A stretch of 34,189 nt of DNA from Herminiimonas sp. GTDB taxonomy: Bacteria > Pseudomonadota > Gammaproteobacteria > Burkholderiales > Burkholderiaceae_D. The notes under the pieces are model-generated. The model was given only the letters and a program-made list of their open reading frames with translations. It ran no database searches and was not told the DNA's origin. The DNA lies in the NCBI GenBank assembly GCA_028292315.1, contig JAQGMO010000079.1:1-34189 (forward strand), in the 5' to 3' direction. The translations under genes and the position numbers were made by a program. Shown one piece after another: positions 7,486 through 15,466 of the stretch (positions within the stretch are counted from its first letter, which is position 1; every line of letters starts with the position of its first letter).

Positions 7486-8423
7486 AATTCGTACATATCC
7501 TTTTCGCCGCTCATGACTTGCTCGATCAGTTTCCGGGTCAGGGTCGGCGCCAGCAGCTCGATGAAGGTATACACATAACTGCGCAGGTAAGCGCCCTGCT
7601 TCATCGCGAGCCGCGAAACATTGGTGCCGAACAGGTGGCCGGCACTGATGGCGCGCAGATTTTTATCGCGTTCGGGATCGAATGCCATTCCGGCAATAAT
7701 GCCGACACCCATGCCCAGTTCGACATAGGTCTTGATGACATCGGCATCGATTGCCTCCAGTAATACATCGGGCTTGAGCGAGCGTAATGAAAATGCGTGG
7801 TCGATCTTGTTACGGCCGGCAAATGCGGCATCGTAGGTAATCAGTGGATAAGCGGAAATCTCTTCCAGCGTGATCGAGCGCGACCGGAGCAGTGCATGGT
7901 CGGGCGGTACCACCACCAGGTGTTCCCATTGATAGCATGGCAATGAAATCAATCCTTCAATGTCGGAAATCGATTCGGTTGCGATAGCCAGGTCAGCCTG
8001 GTCCTTCAGTACCATTTCGGCAACCTGTTTCGGATTACCTTGCAGCAATGACAAGCGCACTTTGGGAAATTTCTGGGCAAATGCCTGCACCACCTTGGGA
8101 AGCGAATAGCGCGCCTGGGTATGGGTCGTGGCGATCGTGAAACTGCCGCTATCCTGGGCGGCAAACTCCTTGCCTATCTGTTTCAGGCTTTCAATCTCCT
8201 GCATAATCATTTCAACCGACTTCAACACCGCGCGTCCCGGCTCGGTCAGGCCGCGGATCCGCTTGCCATGGCGGGTGAAAATATCCACCCCCAATTCTTC
8301 TTCCAGCTCGATGATAGCCTTCGAAACCCCGGGTTGCGACGTGAACAGCGCCTTGGCCGCCTCTGTCAGGTTAAAGTTTTGCCGTACGGCTTCCCGGACG
8401 AAGCGTAGCTGGTGGAGATTCAT
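7482..8423 (-). CDS. cysB: LysR-type regulator CysB (sulfur assimilation)
   Basis: A 313-residue LysR regulator of the CysB/Cbl subgroup. The winged helix-turn-helix is at residues 2-60 (NLTEAAKALFTSQPGVSKAI). The effector-binding loop has T100, H101, T102 and Q103 (TTHTQARY), the residues with which CysB contacts sulfate or N-acetylserine. It lies divergent from the sulfate-assimilation operon, which it almost certainly activates; the family senses sulfur limitation. The leader region is 220 bp and carries a palindrome and a 9-bp tandem repeat. Its stop codon overlaps the start of the HAD gene, an unusual follow-on for cysB. Confidence 0.92.
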   Translation of the reverse strand: MNLHQLRFVREAVRQNFNLTEAAKALFTSQPGVSKAIIELEEELGVDIFTRHGKRIRGLTEPGRAVLKSVEMIMQEIESLKQIGKEFAAQDSGSFTIATTHTQARYSLPKVVQAFAQKFPKVRLSLLQGNPKQVAEMVLKDQADLAIATESISDIEGLISLPCYQWEHLVVVPPDHALLRSRSITLEEISAYPLITYDAAFAGRNKIDHAFSLRSLKPDVLLEAIDADVIKTYVELGMGVGIIAGMAFDPERDKNLRAISAGHLFGTNVSRLAMKQGAYLRSYVYTFIELLAPTLTRKLIEQVMSGEKDMYEL

Positions 8424-8453
8424 TGCGCCCCCTTAAAACTGATCTGTTTACTA

Positions 8454-8489
8454 CTGCCTGCCCTGCCTGCCCTGCCTGCCCTACCTGCC
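8454..8489. repeat. 9-bp tandem repeat, four copies, in the cysB leader
   Basis: CTGCCTGCC occurs four times head to tail, with one G-to-A change in the last copy (CTACCTGCC). It sits 31-66 bp upstream of the cysB ATG, so it is within the 5' untranslated region of cysB if transcription starts further upstream. Copy-number change by slippage could alter spacing or leader folding. Confidence 0.7.
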
Positions 8490-8540
8490 GCTTGCTGCAT
8501 GCCACTCCCAGGATAACCATGATTTTTGAACCGCTACTTG

Positions 8541-8573
8541 GCTTATATCCATATACCCTATACGCATATAAGC
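8541..8573. promoter_or_regulatory. Candidate CysB operator between cysB and the sulfur operon
   Basis: GCTTATAT (8541-8548) and ATATAAGC (8566-8573) are perfect reverse complements with a 17-bp AT-rich spacer containing CATATACCC and TATACGC. The site lies in the divergent gap, about 70 bp before the TSUP gene and 118 bp before the cysB ATG. AT-rich paired half-sites next to the activated promoter fit CysB-type binding. Assignment to CysB rests on position only. Confidence 0.5.
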
Positions 8574-8643
8574 AAATAAATACTCTGTAGTTTGGAATAA
8601 GGCGCAAGTTTATTACGATTCATGCTTCTTTGCGTAGGGTGAT

Positions 8644-9435
8644 ATGGATCTATTTTATGTAGTCTCCGGTTTTGCGGTCGGTATCCTGGTGGGACTGACC
8701 GGTGTCGGCGGGGGATCGTTGATGACGCCGCTGCTGACCCTGATGTTCGGCGTTTCGCCGGCGGTAGCCGTCGGCACCGACCTGGCGTTTGCCTCGGTGA
8801 CCAAGGTAGCGGGCACGTTTGCCCACCGCTTTCATGGCAACGTGCGCTGGGAAATCGTCAGGCATTTATGTTATGGCGCGCTGCCGGCCGCCGTGGTCGC
8901 GGCGCTGTCGCTGAAATATTTTGGCGCGCTTGACGAGCACCTCGGCCAGGTAATCCGTTACTCCATCGCCGGCTCCGTGCTGCTGACCGTGGTGGCGCTA
9001 CTGTTCAGAAAAAAAATGGTCGCGTGGATCACGGCGCATCCGGAACGGCAATTACACGGAAAAAGCCTGACCGCCGCCACTATCACGGCGGGCGCAGTGT
9101 TAGGTATACTAGTTACAATCTCGTCTATCGGTGCTGGCGCGATCGGCGCAACCATATTGGTGATGCTCTATCCCCGCCTTTCCCCAGCTGAAATAGCCGG
9201 CACCGATATCGCTTATGCGGTTCCGTTGACCGCCATCGCGGCGCTCGGGCACTGGTGGCTCGGCTCGATCAACTGGGGGCTGCTGGTGATGCTGCTGCTG
9301 GGCTCGGTTCCAGGCATCACGCTCGGTTCGCTCATGGCGCGCGCGGTACCGGAGAGAATTTTACGCGGCTTGCTGGCAACCATACTCACGGTTGTCGCAG
9401 TCAAACTGTCGGGTGTAACAGCCTACATTGCCTGA
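8644..9435 (+). CDS. TSUP-family (TauE/SafE) membrane permease of the sulfur operon
   Basis: A 263-residue integral membrane protein of the TauE/SafE (4-toluene sulfonate uptake permease) family. It shows the family's duplicated half-motifs: VGLTGVGGGSLMTPLL near residue 20 with VGTDLAFASVTK, and SSIGAGAIGATIL with AGTDIAYAVPLT in the second half. About eight hydrophobic spans are visible. As first gene of a cys operon it may import sulfate or export surplus sulfite; TSUP members are known for both kinds of substrate. No sulfate ABC transporter genes are in the window. It ends 27 bp before cysI, with AAGGA just upstream of the cysI ATG. Confidence 0.85.
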   Translation: MDLFYVVSGFAVGILVGLTGVGGGSLMTPLLTLMFGVSPAVAVGTDLAFASVTKVAGTFAHRFHGNVRWEIVRHLCYGALPAAVVAALSLKYFGALDEHLGQVIRYSIAGSVLLTVVALLFRKKMVAWITAHPERQLHGKSLTAATITAGAVLGILVTISSIGAGAIGATILVMLYPRLSPAEIAGTDIAYAVPLTAIAALGHWWLGSINWGLLVMLLLGSVPGITLGSLMARAVPERILRGLLATILTVVAVKLSGVTAYIA

Positions 9436-9462
9436 TATGGCGCAGTTTTTAAGGAATTAACG

Positions 9463-11157
9463 ATGTATCGCTACGATGAATACGACTTTCAAATCGTCAA
9501 GGAACGGGTTGCGCAATATCGCGACCAGGTGCGGCGCCGGCTTAGCGACGAGCTGACCGAAGACGAATTCCGTCCGCTGCGCCTGCAGAATGGGCTCTAC
9601 CTGCAGCGCCATGCGTACATGCTGCGCATTGCCGTGCCGTATGGCTTGCTGGCGTCCAGGCAAGTCCGCATGCTCGCCCACATCGCACGCAAATACGATC
9701 GCGGCTACGGCCACTTCACGACGCGCCAAAACATTCAGTTCAACTGGATCAATCTGGAAGAAACGCCCGAGATCCTGGAACAGCTGGCTTCGGTCGAGAT
9801 GCATGCCATCCAGACTTCCGGCAACTGCATCCGCAACATCACGTCCGATGAATTTTGCGGCGTGGCGGCCGATGAAATCATCGATCCGCGTCCGTATGCC
9901 GAAATCCTGCGCGAGTGGAGCACCTTCCACCCTGAATTCGCCTACCTGCCGCGCAAGTTCAAGATCGCGTTCAACGGCGCGCTGGAAGATCGCGCCGCGA
10001 TCGCGGTGCATGACATCGGGCTGAACGTGGTGCGCAATGAACAGGGCGAGGTCGGTTTCCGGGTCATGGTCGGCGGCGGCATGGGCCGCACCCCGATCAT
10101 CGGCAGCGTGATCCGCGAGTACCTGCCGTGGCAGCATATGCTGACCTACATCGAAGCGATCATGCGGGTCTATAACCAGCATGGCCGGCGCGACAATATT
10201 TACAAGGCCCGCATCAAGATCCTGCTCAAGGCAATCGGCGCGGAGGAATTCGCGCGCCAGGTTGAAGCCGAATGGGCCGATATCAAGGATGGCCCGAGCA
10301 CACTGACCGTCGAGGAATTCGAACGGGTTGCCGCGTATTTCACGCCGCCGGCTTATGAAACGCTGCCTCCTGGCGACCAGGAGCTGGCACAACTGAGAAG
10401 CGAACACAAGGGCTTCGACAACTGGCTCAAGCGCAACGTCAAGCAGCACAAGACCCCCGGCTATGCGATCGCCATCCTGTCGCTGAAAAAAACCGGCGTG
10501 CCGCCGGGCGACGCCACCGCCGAACAGATAGATTTCGTTGCCGACCTGGCCGACCGCTACAGCTTCGGCGAAGTACGCGTCACGCATGAACAGAACCTGG
10601 TGCTTGCGGATGTCAAGCAAACCGACCTGTTCGCGCTGTGGCAGGAAGCGAAGGCCAGGGGCCTGGCGACGCCGAATATCGGCCTGCTGACCGACATCAT
10701 TTGCTGCCCGGGCGGCGACTTTTGCGCCCTGGCCAATGCCAAGTCGATCCCGATTGCGGAAGCGATCGCCGAGCGTTTCGACAATCTCGATTTCCAGCAT
10801 GATATCGGCGATATCGAATTGAATATCTCGGGCTGCATCAACGCCTGCGGCCATCACCACGTCGGCAACATTGGCATTCTCGGCGTCGACAAGGATGGCG
10901 CGGAGTGGTACCAGGTATCGATCGGCGGCGCCCAGGGCAATGAAAGTTCGATCGGGAAGATCATCGGACCGTCGTTTTCGGCGCACCAGATGCCGACCGT
11001 GATCGAGCGCCTGCTGGAAGTGTATGTGCGCGAACGGACCGAAGACGAGCGCTTCATCGACACCACGCGCCGCCTCGGCATCGCACCATTCAAGGAACAT
11101 GTATATGCCACGCCGATCAAGGCGGCATATAACGCTGGAGAAGACGCATATGCGTGA
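9463..11157 (+). CDS. cysI: Sulfite reductase, siroheme/4Fe-4S hemoprotein
   Basis: A 564-residue nitrite/sulfite reductase-type hemoprotein that reduces sulfite to sulfide with six electrons. It has two ferredoxin-like half-domains (residues about 40-110 and 330-395) and two catalytic domains. The cluster/siroheme cysteines are C415 and C421 (CCPGGDFCAL) and C458 and C462 (SGCINACGHHH); C462 should bridge the cluster and siroheme. The block TSGNCIRNI is also typical. Operon context with cysHDN makes it a sulfite rather than nitrite reductase. No cysJ flavoprotein is nearby, so the electron donor is probably a ferredoxin or other protein. The 3' end overlaps the DUF934 gene by 8 bp. Confidence 0.9.
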   Translation: MYRYDEYDFQIVKERVAQYRDQVRRRLSDELTEDEFRPLRLQNGLYLQRHAYMLRIAVPYGLLASRQVRMLAHIARKYDRGYGHFTTRQNIQFNWINLEETPEILEQLASVEMHAIQTSGNCIRNITSDEFCGVAADEIIDPRPYAEILREWSTFHPEFAYLPRKFKIAFNGALEDRAAIAVHDIGLNVVRNEQGEVGFRVMVGGGMGRTPIIGSVIREYLPWQHMLTYIEAIMRVYNQHGRRDNIYKARIKILLKAIGAEEFARQVEAEWADIKDGPSTLTVEEFERVAAYFTPPAYETLPPGDQELAQLRSEHKGFDNWLKRNVKQHKTPGYAIAILSLKKTGVPPGDATAEQIDFVADLADRYSFGEVRVTHEQNLVLADVKQTDLFALWQEAKARGLATPNIGLLTDIICCPGGDFCALANAKSIPIAEAIAERFDNLDFQHDIGDIELNISGCINACGHHHVGNIGILGVDKDGAEWYQVSIGGAQGNESSIGKIIGPSFSAHQMPTVIERLLEVYVRERTEDERFIDTTRRLGIAPFKEHVYATPIKAAYNAGEDAYA

Positions 11158-11674
11158 AATTATCAAGGACAGGGTCGTGGTAAGCGACGATTGGGAAGTA
11201 TTGCGGCTGGCCGAAGGCGAAACGCCGGAAGAAGTGGCAGTCCCGGCCGGCAAGGTGATCGTGCCGCTCAAGGTGTGGCAGGCGCAGCGTGCCGCCTTGC
11301 AGGACCGCGGCGATATCGGCGTCTGGTTCGCCAGCGATGAGCGGGCCGAAGAATTGAAGGGCGAGGTCGAGGGATTTCCCGTGATCGCGGTCGATTTCCC
11401 GAAATTTGCCGACGGCCGCGGTTATTCAATCGCCTACAATCTGCGCGCCCGCCTCGGCTATACCGGCGAACTGCGCGCGATCGGCGACGTGCTCCGCGAC
11501 CAGCTGTTCTACATGCAGCGGGTCGGATTCAATGCGTTCGCCACGCGTCCGGATCGCAACATCCATGATGCGCTGAAGGGACTGACCGATTTTTCCGAGA
11601 GCTATCAATCGTCCTGGGATAAAAAGAATCCGCTGTTCCGCCGCGCGCATCGCGAAGCGAAAGTGGAGCACTGA
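11150..11674 (+). CDS. DUF934 protein, sulfite-reductase associated
   Basis: A 174-residue cytoplasmic protein of the DUF934 family, without signal peptide or membrane span. Recognisable blocks are VPLKVWQAQRAAL, VWFASDERAEEL, VDFPKFADGRGYSIAYNLR and ELRAIGDVLRDQLFYMQRVGFNAF. The family is regularly found directly after cysI in proteobacteria, but its biochemical role has not been established to my knowledge. A part in electron delivery to, or assembly of, sulfite reductase is inference. No conserved cysteine is present, which argues against it carrying its own Fe-S cluster. GGAG at 11137-11140 supports the ATG at 11150 rather than an upstream in-frame start. Its TGA shares a base with the cysH ATG. 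Confidence 0.87.
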   Translation: MREIIKDRVVVSDDWEVLRLAEGETPEEVAVPAGKVIVPLKVWQAQRAALQDRGDIGVWFASDERAEELKGEVEGFPVIAVDFPKFADGRGYSIAYNLRARLGYTGELRAIGDVLRDQLFYMQRVGFNAFATRPDRNIHDALKGLTDFSESYQSSWDKKNPLFRRAHREAKVEH

Positions 11675-12408
11675 TGCAAACTGAAGATTTCACCGGGCTG
11701 CTTGCCGCAACCAACGCGACGCTGGCCAGGATCGCCGCCGAGTTTTCCCCGGCCGTGTTCGCTTCCAGCCTTGCGGCGGAAGATATGGTGCTGACCGACA
11801 TGATCCTGCGCGCCAGGCTGCCGATCCGGATTTTCACGCTTGAAACCGGCCGGCTGCATGCGGAAACGCTCGGCATGCTGGACCGCATCAAGGAAACCTA
11901 CGGCTATGACGTGCAGGCATATCGTCCCGACACCGGTGCGATCGATGGCTTCGTGCAGCAGAATGGCTTGAACGCTTTTTACGACAGCGTCGACATGCGC
12001 AAGGAATGCTGCCGCATCCGCAAGGTCGAGCCGCTCAATCGCGCCCTGGCCGGCAATAAAGCCTGGATCACCGGGCAGCGCCGCGCCCAGTCGACCACCC
12101 GCGCCGGGCTCGACGTGCAAGAGAATGATGAAGCGCATGGCATGGCCAAGTTCAATCCGCTGGCGGACTGGTCGGAAGAAGATGTCTGGCATTACATCCG
12201 CACCAACAACGTGCCGTACAACCCGCTGCACGACAAGGGTTATCCATCGATCGGCTGCGAACCATGCACCCGCGCGATCCAGCCCGGCGAAGACGTGCGC
12301 GCCGGCCGCTGGTGGTGGGAAAACCCGGAATCGAAGGAATGCGGCCTGCATGTCGTGGACGGCAAGCTCATCAGAATCAAACCAGCAGCGCAACCAACAT
12401 CGGCCTGA
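11674..12408 (+). CDS. cysH: Adenosine 5'-phosphosulfate (APS) reductase
   Basis: A 244-residue thioredoxin-dependent reductase of the CysH family. It carries the cysteine pair C112-C113 (KECCRIRK) and C195/C198 (GCEPCTRA), the four ligands of the [4Fe-4S] cluster diagnostic for APS reductases, plus the catalytic C223 (KECGLH). The nucleotide site is FASSLAAEDMV near residue 29, and the TGQRRAQS block binds the substrate phosphate or sulfate. APS use fits the absence of an APS kinase gene or a CysC domain on cysN here. The ATG overlaps the previous stop (TGATG); cysD follows after 7 bp. Confidence 0.92.
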   Translation: MQTEDFTGLLAATNATLARIAAEFSPAVFASSLAAEDMVLTDMILRARLPIRIFTLETGRLHAETLGMLDRIKETYGYDVQAYRPDTGAIDGFVQQNGLNAFYDSVDMRKECCRIRKVEPLNRALAGNKAWITGQRRAQSTTRAGLDVQENDEAHGMAKFNPLADWSEEDVWHYIRTNNVPYNPLHDKGYPSIGCEPCTRAIQPGEDVRAGRWWWENPESKECGLHVVDGKLIRIKPAAQPTSA

Positions 12409-12415
12409 AGAAATC

Positions 12416-13351
12416 ATGAACACAGCAGTTGAAAACCTGTTTTTGGATACGGCGAGCAGCCGCCATCTCGATTGGCTCGAATCCGAAGCCATCCACATCA
12501 TGCGCGAAGTCGCGGCCGAATGCAGCAACCCGGCGCTGCTTTTTTCCGGCGGCAAGGATTCGGTCGTCCTGCTGCGGATCGCCGAAAAGGCATTCCGCCC
12601 AGGCAGTTTCCCATTCCCGCTGGTGCACATCGATACCGGGCACAACTTCGAGGAAGTCATCACCTTCCGCGACAAGCGCGTCGCCGAACTCGGCGAGCGC
12701 CTGATCATCGGCTCGGTGGAAGATTCGATCGGGCGCGGCACGGTACGCCTGCGCAATCCGCTCACCGATTCACGCAATGCGGCGCAAGCGGTCACCCTGC
12801 TGGAAACCATCGCCGAACATAAATTCGACGCCTGCATCGGCGGCGCCCGCCGCGATGAAGAAAAAGCGCGCGCCAAGGAAAGGATTTTTTCCTTCCGCGA
12901 TGAATTCGGCCAGTGGAATCCGAAGGCGCAGCGCCCGGAATTGTGGGATTTGTATAACACCCGCGTGCACCCCGGTGAAAACATGCGCGTATTCCCGATC
13001 TCGAACTGGACCGAGCTCGACGTCTGGCAATACATCGCACGCGAAAAGCTCGAGCTGCCACCGATTTATTTCGCGCACAAGCGGCAAGTCATTCCGCGTA
13101 ACGGCTTGCTGGTGCCGCTCACCGACCTGACCCCGCCGCAGGGCGATGAACAAGTCGAAACCCGCATGGTGCGCTTCCGCACTGTCGGCGATATTTCATG
13201 CACCTGCCCGGTCGCCTCGGAAGCGGCAACCGTCGATGCCATCATCGCTGAAACCGCGGTGACCCAGATAACCGAACGCGGCGCGACCCGCATGGATGAC
13301 CAGACATCGGAAGCATCGATGGAAAAACGCAAGAAAGAAGGATATTTCTGA
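12416..13351 (+). CDS. cysD: Sulfate adenylyltransferase subunit 2
   Basis: A 311-residue ATP-pyrophosphatase-fold protein that forms APS from ATP and sulfate, together with the GTPase CysN. The PP-loop SGGKDS is at residues 44-49. Other family blocks are HIDTGHNFEEVI, GGARRDEEKARAKERIFSFR and the C-terminal ATRMDD and KRKKEGYF. I took the ATG at 12416 because it gives the usual N-terminus (LDWLESEAIHIMREV); the frame is open further upstream inside cysH but without homology. The TGA overlaps the cysN ATG. Confidence 0.94.
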   Translation: MNTAVENLFLDTASSRHLDWLESEAIHIMREVAAECSNPALLFSGGKDSVVLLRIAEKAFRPGSFPFPLVHIDTGHNFEEVITFRDKRVAELGERLIIGSVEDSIGRGTVRLRNPLTDSRNAAQAVTLLETIAEHKFDACIGGARRDEEKARAKERIFSFRDEFGQWNPKAQRPELWDLYNTRVHPGENMRVFPISNWTELDVWQYIAREKLELPPIYFAHKRQVIPRNGLLVPLTDLTPPQGDEQVETRMVRFRTVGDISCTCPVASEAATVDAIIAETAVTQITERGATRMDDQTSEASMEKRKKEGYF

Positions 13352-14667
13352 TGAACGCCGTGGCTGAACACACATTGCCCAATACCCTGGAACGCGGATT
13401 GCTGCGCTTCATCACCGCCGGTTCCGTCGACGATGGCAAAAGCACGCTGATCGGCCGCCTGCTGTTCGACAGCAAGGGCATTTTCGCCGACCAGCTGGAC
13501 GCCATGTCGCGCGCCAAGCACAAGCGCACCGTGGGCGACACGATCGACCTGTCGCTGCTGACCGACGGCCTGGAAGCCGAGCGCGAGCAAGGCATCACGA
13601 TCGACGTGGCCTACCGTTACTTCGCCACGCCGAAGCGCAAGTTCATCATTGCCGACACGCCGGGGCATGAGCAATACACCCGCAACATGGTGACCGGCGC
13701 ATCGACTGCCGATGCGGTGATCATCCTGATCGACGTCTCCAAGGTAAAACTGAATGACGACGGCAGCGTCGATCTGCTGATCCAGACCAAGCGCCACTCG
13801 ACGATTGCGCACCTGCTGCAGATCGAACATGTCATCGTCGCGGTCAACAAGATGGACCTGGTCGATTTCGACCAAACTGTATACGACCGCATCGTCGCCG
13901 CCTACCAGGCTTTTGCGCGCCAGCTGGGCCTCAAGGATATCCGCCCGATTCCCCTCTCCGCGCTGAGCGGCGACAATGTGGTAACGCCTGGCGACCGCAT
14001 GCCGTGGTACCAGGGACCGACGCTGATCGAGCTGCTTGAATCGCTCAGCGTGTACGATGAATCGCATGATGATCCGCTGCGGTTCCCGGTGCAACTGGTG
14101 GCACGCCACAAGGGGCATGAAGCCAACGACTTCCGCGGTTACATGGGCCGCGTCGAAGCCGGCAAGGTACGCAAGGGCGACAAGCTGGTCGTGCAGCCGG
14201 GAGGCCAAAGTGCGACGGTGAAAGATATCGTCACGCTCGACGGTTCGCTGGACCAGGCGGTAGTGGGCCAATCGGTCACGCTATTGCTGAACGAGTATCT
14301 CGATATCTCGCGTGGCGACATGCTGGCATCGGCCGAGCGTCCGGCGAGCGTACTGAAGTCGGTGACCGCCGACGTTTGCTGGCTGTCGGAAGAACCGCTC
14401 GACCTGCGCCGCAAATACTGGCTGAAGCACACGACCCGGCAAGTTGCGGCGCGCGTGGTCAAGATCGATACCCTGCTCGACATCAATACGCAGGAACAGC
14501 GGCCGGCCGACGCGCTGACGCTGAACGGGATTGCGCGGATTTCGCTCAATGTCCAGCAGCCGCTGGCGGCCGATGCCTATGATGCGATTCGTTCGACCGG
14601 TTCATTCATCCTGATTGATGAAGTGACGCACCAGACTGTGGCTGCGGGAATGATCCGGTTCGATTGA
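13351..14667 (+). CDS. cysN: Sulfate adenylyltransferase subunit 1 (GTPase)
   Basis: A 438-residue EF-Tu-like GTPase that couples GTP hydrolysis to APS synthesis by CysD. G-motifs: G1 GSVDDGKS (24-31), G3 DTPGHEQ (102-108), G4 NKMD (166-169). Between G3 and G4 it has KVKLNDDGSVDLLIQTKRHS, about ten residues longer than I recall for the E. coli protein. Two beta-barrel domains follow. The protein ends after them, so there is no fused CysC kinase, in keeping with APS reductase as the next enzyme. TGATG overlap with cysD implies coupled translation. Confidence 0.93.
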   Translation: MNAVAEHTLPNTLERGLLRFITAGSVDDGKSTLIGRLLFDSKGIFADQLDAMSRAKHKRTVGDTIDLSLLTDGLEAEREQGITIDVAYRYFATPKRKFIIADTPGHEQYTRNMVTGASTADAVIILIDVSKVKLNDDGSVDLLIQTKRHSTIAHLLQIEHVIVAVNKMDLVDFDQTVYDRIVAAYQAFARQLGLKDIRPIPLSALSGDNVVTPGDRMPWYQGPTLIELLESLSVYDESHDDPLRFPVQLVARHKGHEANDFRGYMGRVEAGKVRKGDKLVVQPGGQSATVKDIVTLDGSLDQAVVGQSVTLLLNEYLDISRGDMLASAERPASVLKSVTADVCWLSEEPLDLRRKYWLKHTTRQVAARVVKIDTLLDINTQEQRPADALTLNGIARISLNVQQPLAADAYDAIRSTGSFILIDEVTHQTVAAGMIRFD

Positions 14668-14687
14668 ACCGGATCAGTGGAAGCGCC

Positions 14688-15401
14688 ATGACGGCGAACG
14701 TGCCAGGCAAGGTTTACCTGATCGGCGCCGGGCCCGGCGCCGCCGATTTGATTACGGTGCGCGGCGCCCGCATCCTGGCGCAGGCCGACGTTGTTCTATA
14801 CGACGCGCTGGTCACGCCGGCGATGCTGGAACTGTGTCCGCAAGCGCACAAAATTTCAGTCGGCAAACGCTCGGGACGGCGCTCGACGGCGCAAACCCTC
14901 ATTAACCAGCAACTGGTGGAGTGCGCTCAAAAATATCGGCTGGTGGTCCGGCTCAAAGGCGGCGATCCGATGTTGTTCGGCCGCGCCGACGAAGAGCTGC
15001 GCGCGCTTGAGGCGGCTGGCTTCGAAGTCGAGATTGTTCCCGGCATTACGGCTGCGCTTGCGGCGGCCGCATCCGCCAAACAACCGTTGACCAAGCGCGG
15101 CGTGGCGCGCAGCGTGGCGCTGTTCACTTCCAGCACCGCGCCCGATCATCCGGATCAGGTGACATTGCCGAATTGCGATACGCTGGTCCAGTACATGGGC
15201 GGGCGGGAAGCGATTGCGACGGCGCGCTGGCTGCTGTCGCATGGCCATGCAGGCGATACGCCGGTGGTCGTGGTGGAAAATTGCAGCCTGCCGAACGAGC
15301 ATGTGATGCACCTGCAATTAAGCGGGCTGGAACGCGGATTATCGGAGCGCAGCGGCCCGGTCCTGGTGATGATAGGCGCTGCGCTGGGGCCGCGCGTATA
15401 G
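14688..15401 (+). CDS. cobA: Uroporphyrinogen-III C-methyltransferase (SUMT)
   Basis: A 237-residue SAM-dependent methyltransferase that makes precorrin-2 for siroheme, the cofactor of the sulfite reductase in the same operon. It shows the SUMT blocks LIGAGPGAADLITVRG, VVLYDALV, RLKGGDPMLFGR and PGITAALAAAAS. It corresponds to the C-terminal methylase of CysG; the dehydrogenase/ferrochelatase half is absent. The ATG at 14688 has TGGAAG at 14678-14683; a TTG at 14664 overlapping the cysN stop would add eight residues and is less likely. It is the last gene of the operon. Confidence 0.9.
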   Translation: MTANVPGKVYLIGAGPGAADLITVRGARILAQADVVLYDALVTPAMLELCPQAHKISVGKRSGRRSTAQTLINQQLVECAQKYRLVVRLKGGDPMLFGRADEELRALEAAGFEVEIVPGITAALAAAASAKQPLTKRGVARSVALFTSSTAPDHPDQVTLPNCDTLVQYMGGREAIATARWLLSHGHAGDTPVVVVENCSLPNEHVMHLQLSGLERGLSERSGPVLVMIGAALGPRV

Positions 15402-15466
15402 TTTTCAGAAGCCGGGAGTGCCTGACGCCGGCCTGACAATTACGCGGCTGCGCCTGTTGCGTCCCT

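Noticed and set aside
8454-8489. CRISPR-like repeat array
   Set aside because: Units are 9 bp, directly abutting and without spacers; no cas genes are present.
9463-11157. Assimilatory nitrite reductase instead of sulfite reductase
   Set aside because: The fold is shared, but all operon partners are sulfur-assimilation genes and no nitrate genes are nearby.
9457-11271. A 604-codon open frame antisense to cysI
   Set aside because: It mirrors the codon bias of cysI, has no family resemblance and no ribosome-binding site; cysI has all siroheme cysteines.
11605-14271. Long antisense frames over cysH, cysD and cysN (476 and 401 codons)
   Set aside because: They are shadows of GC-rich genes on the other strand, with repetitive low-information content and no motifs.
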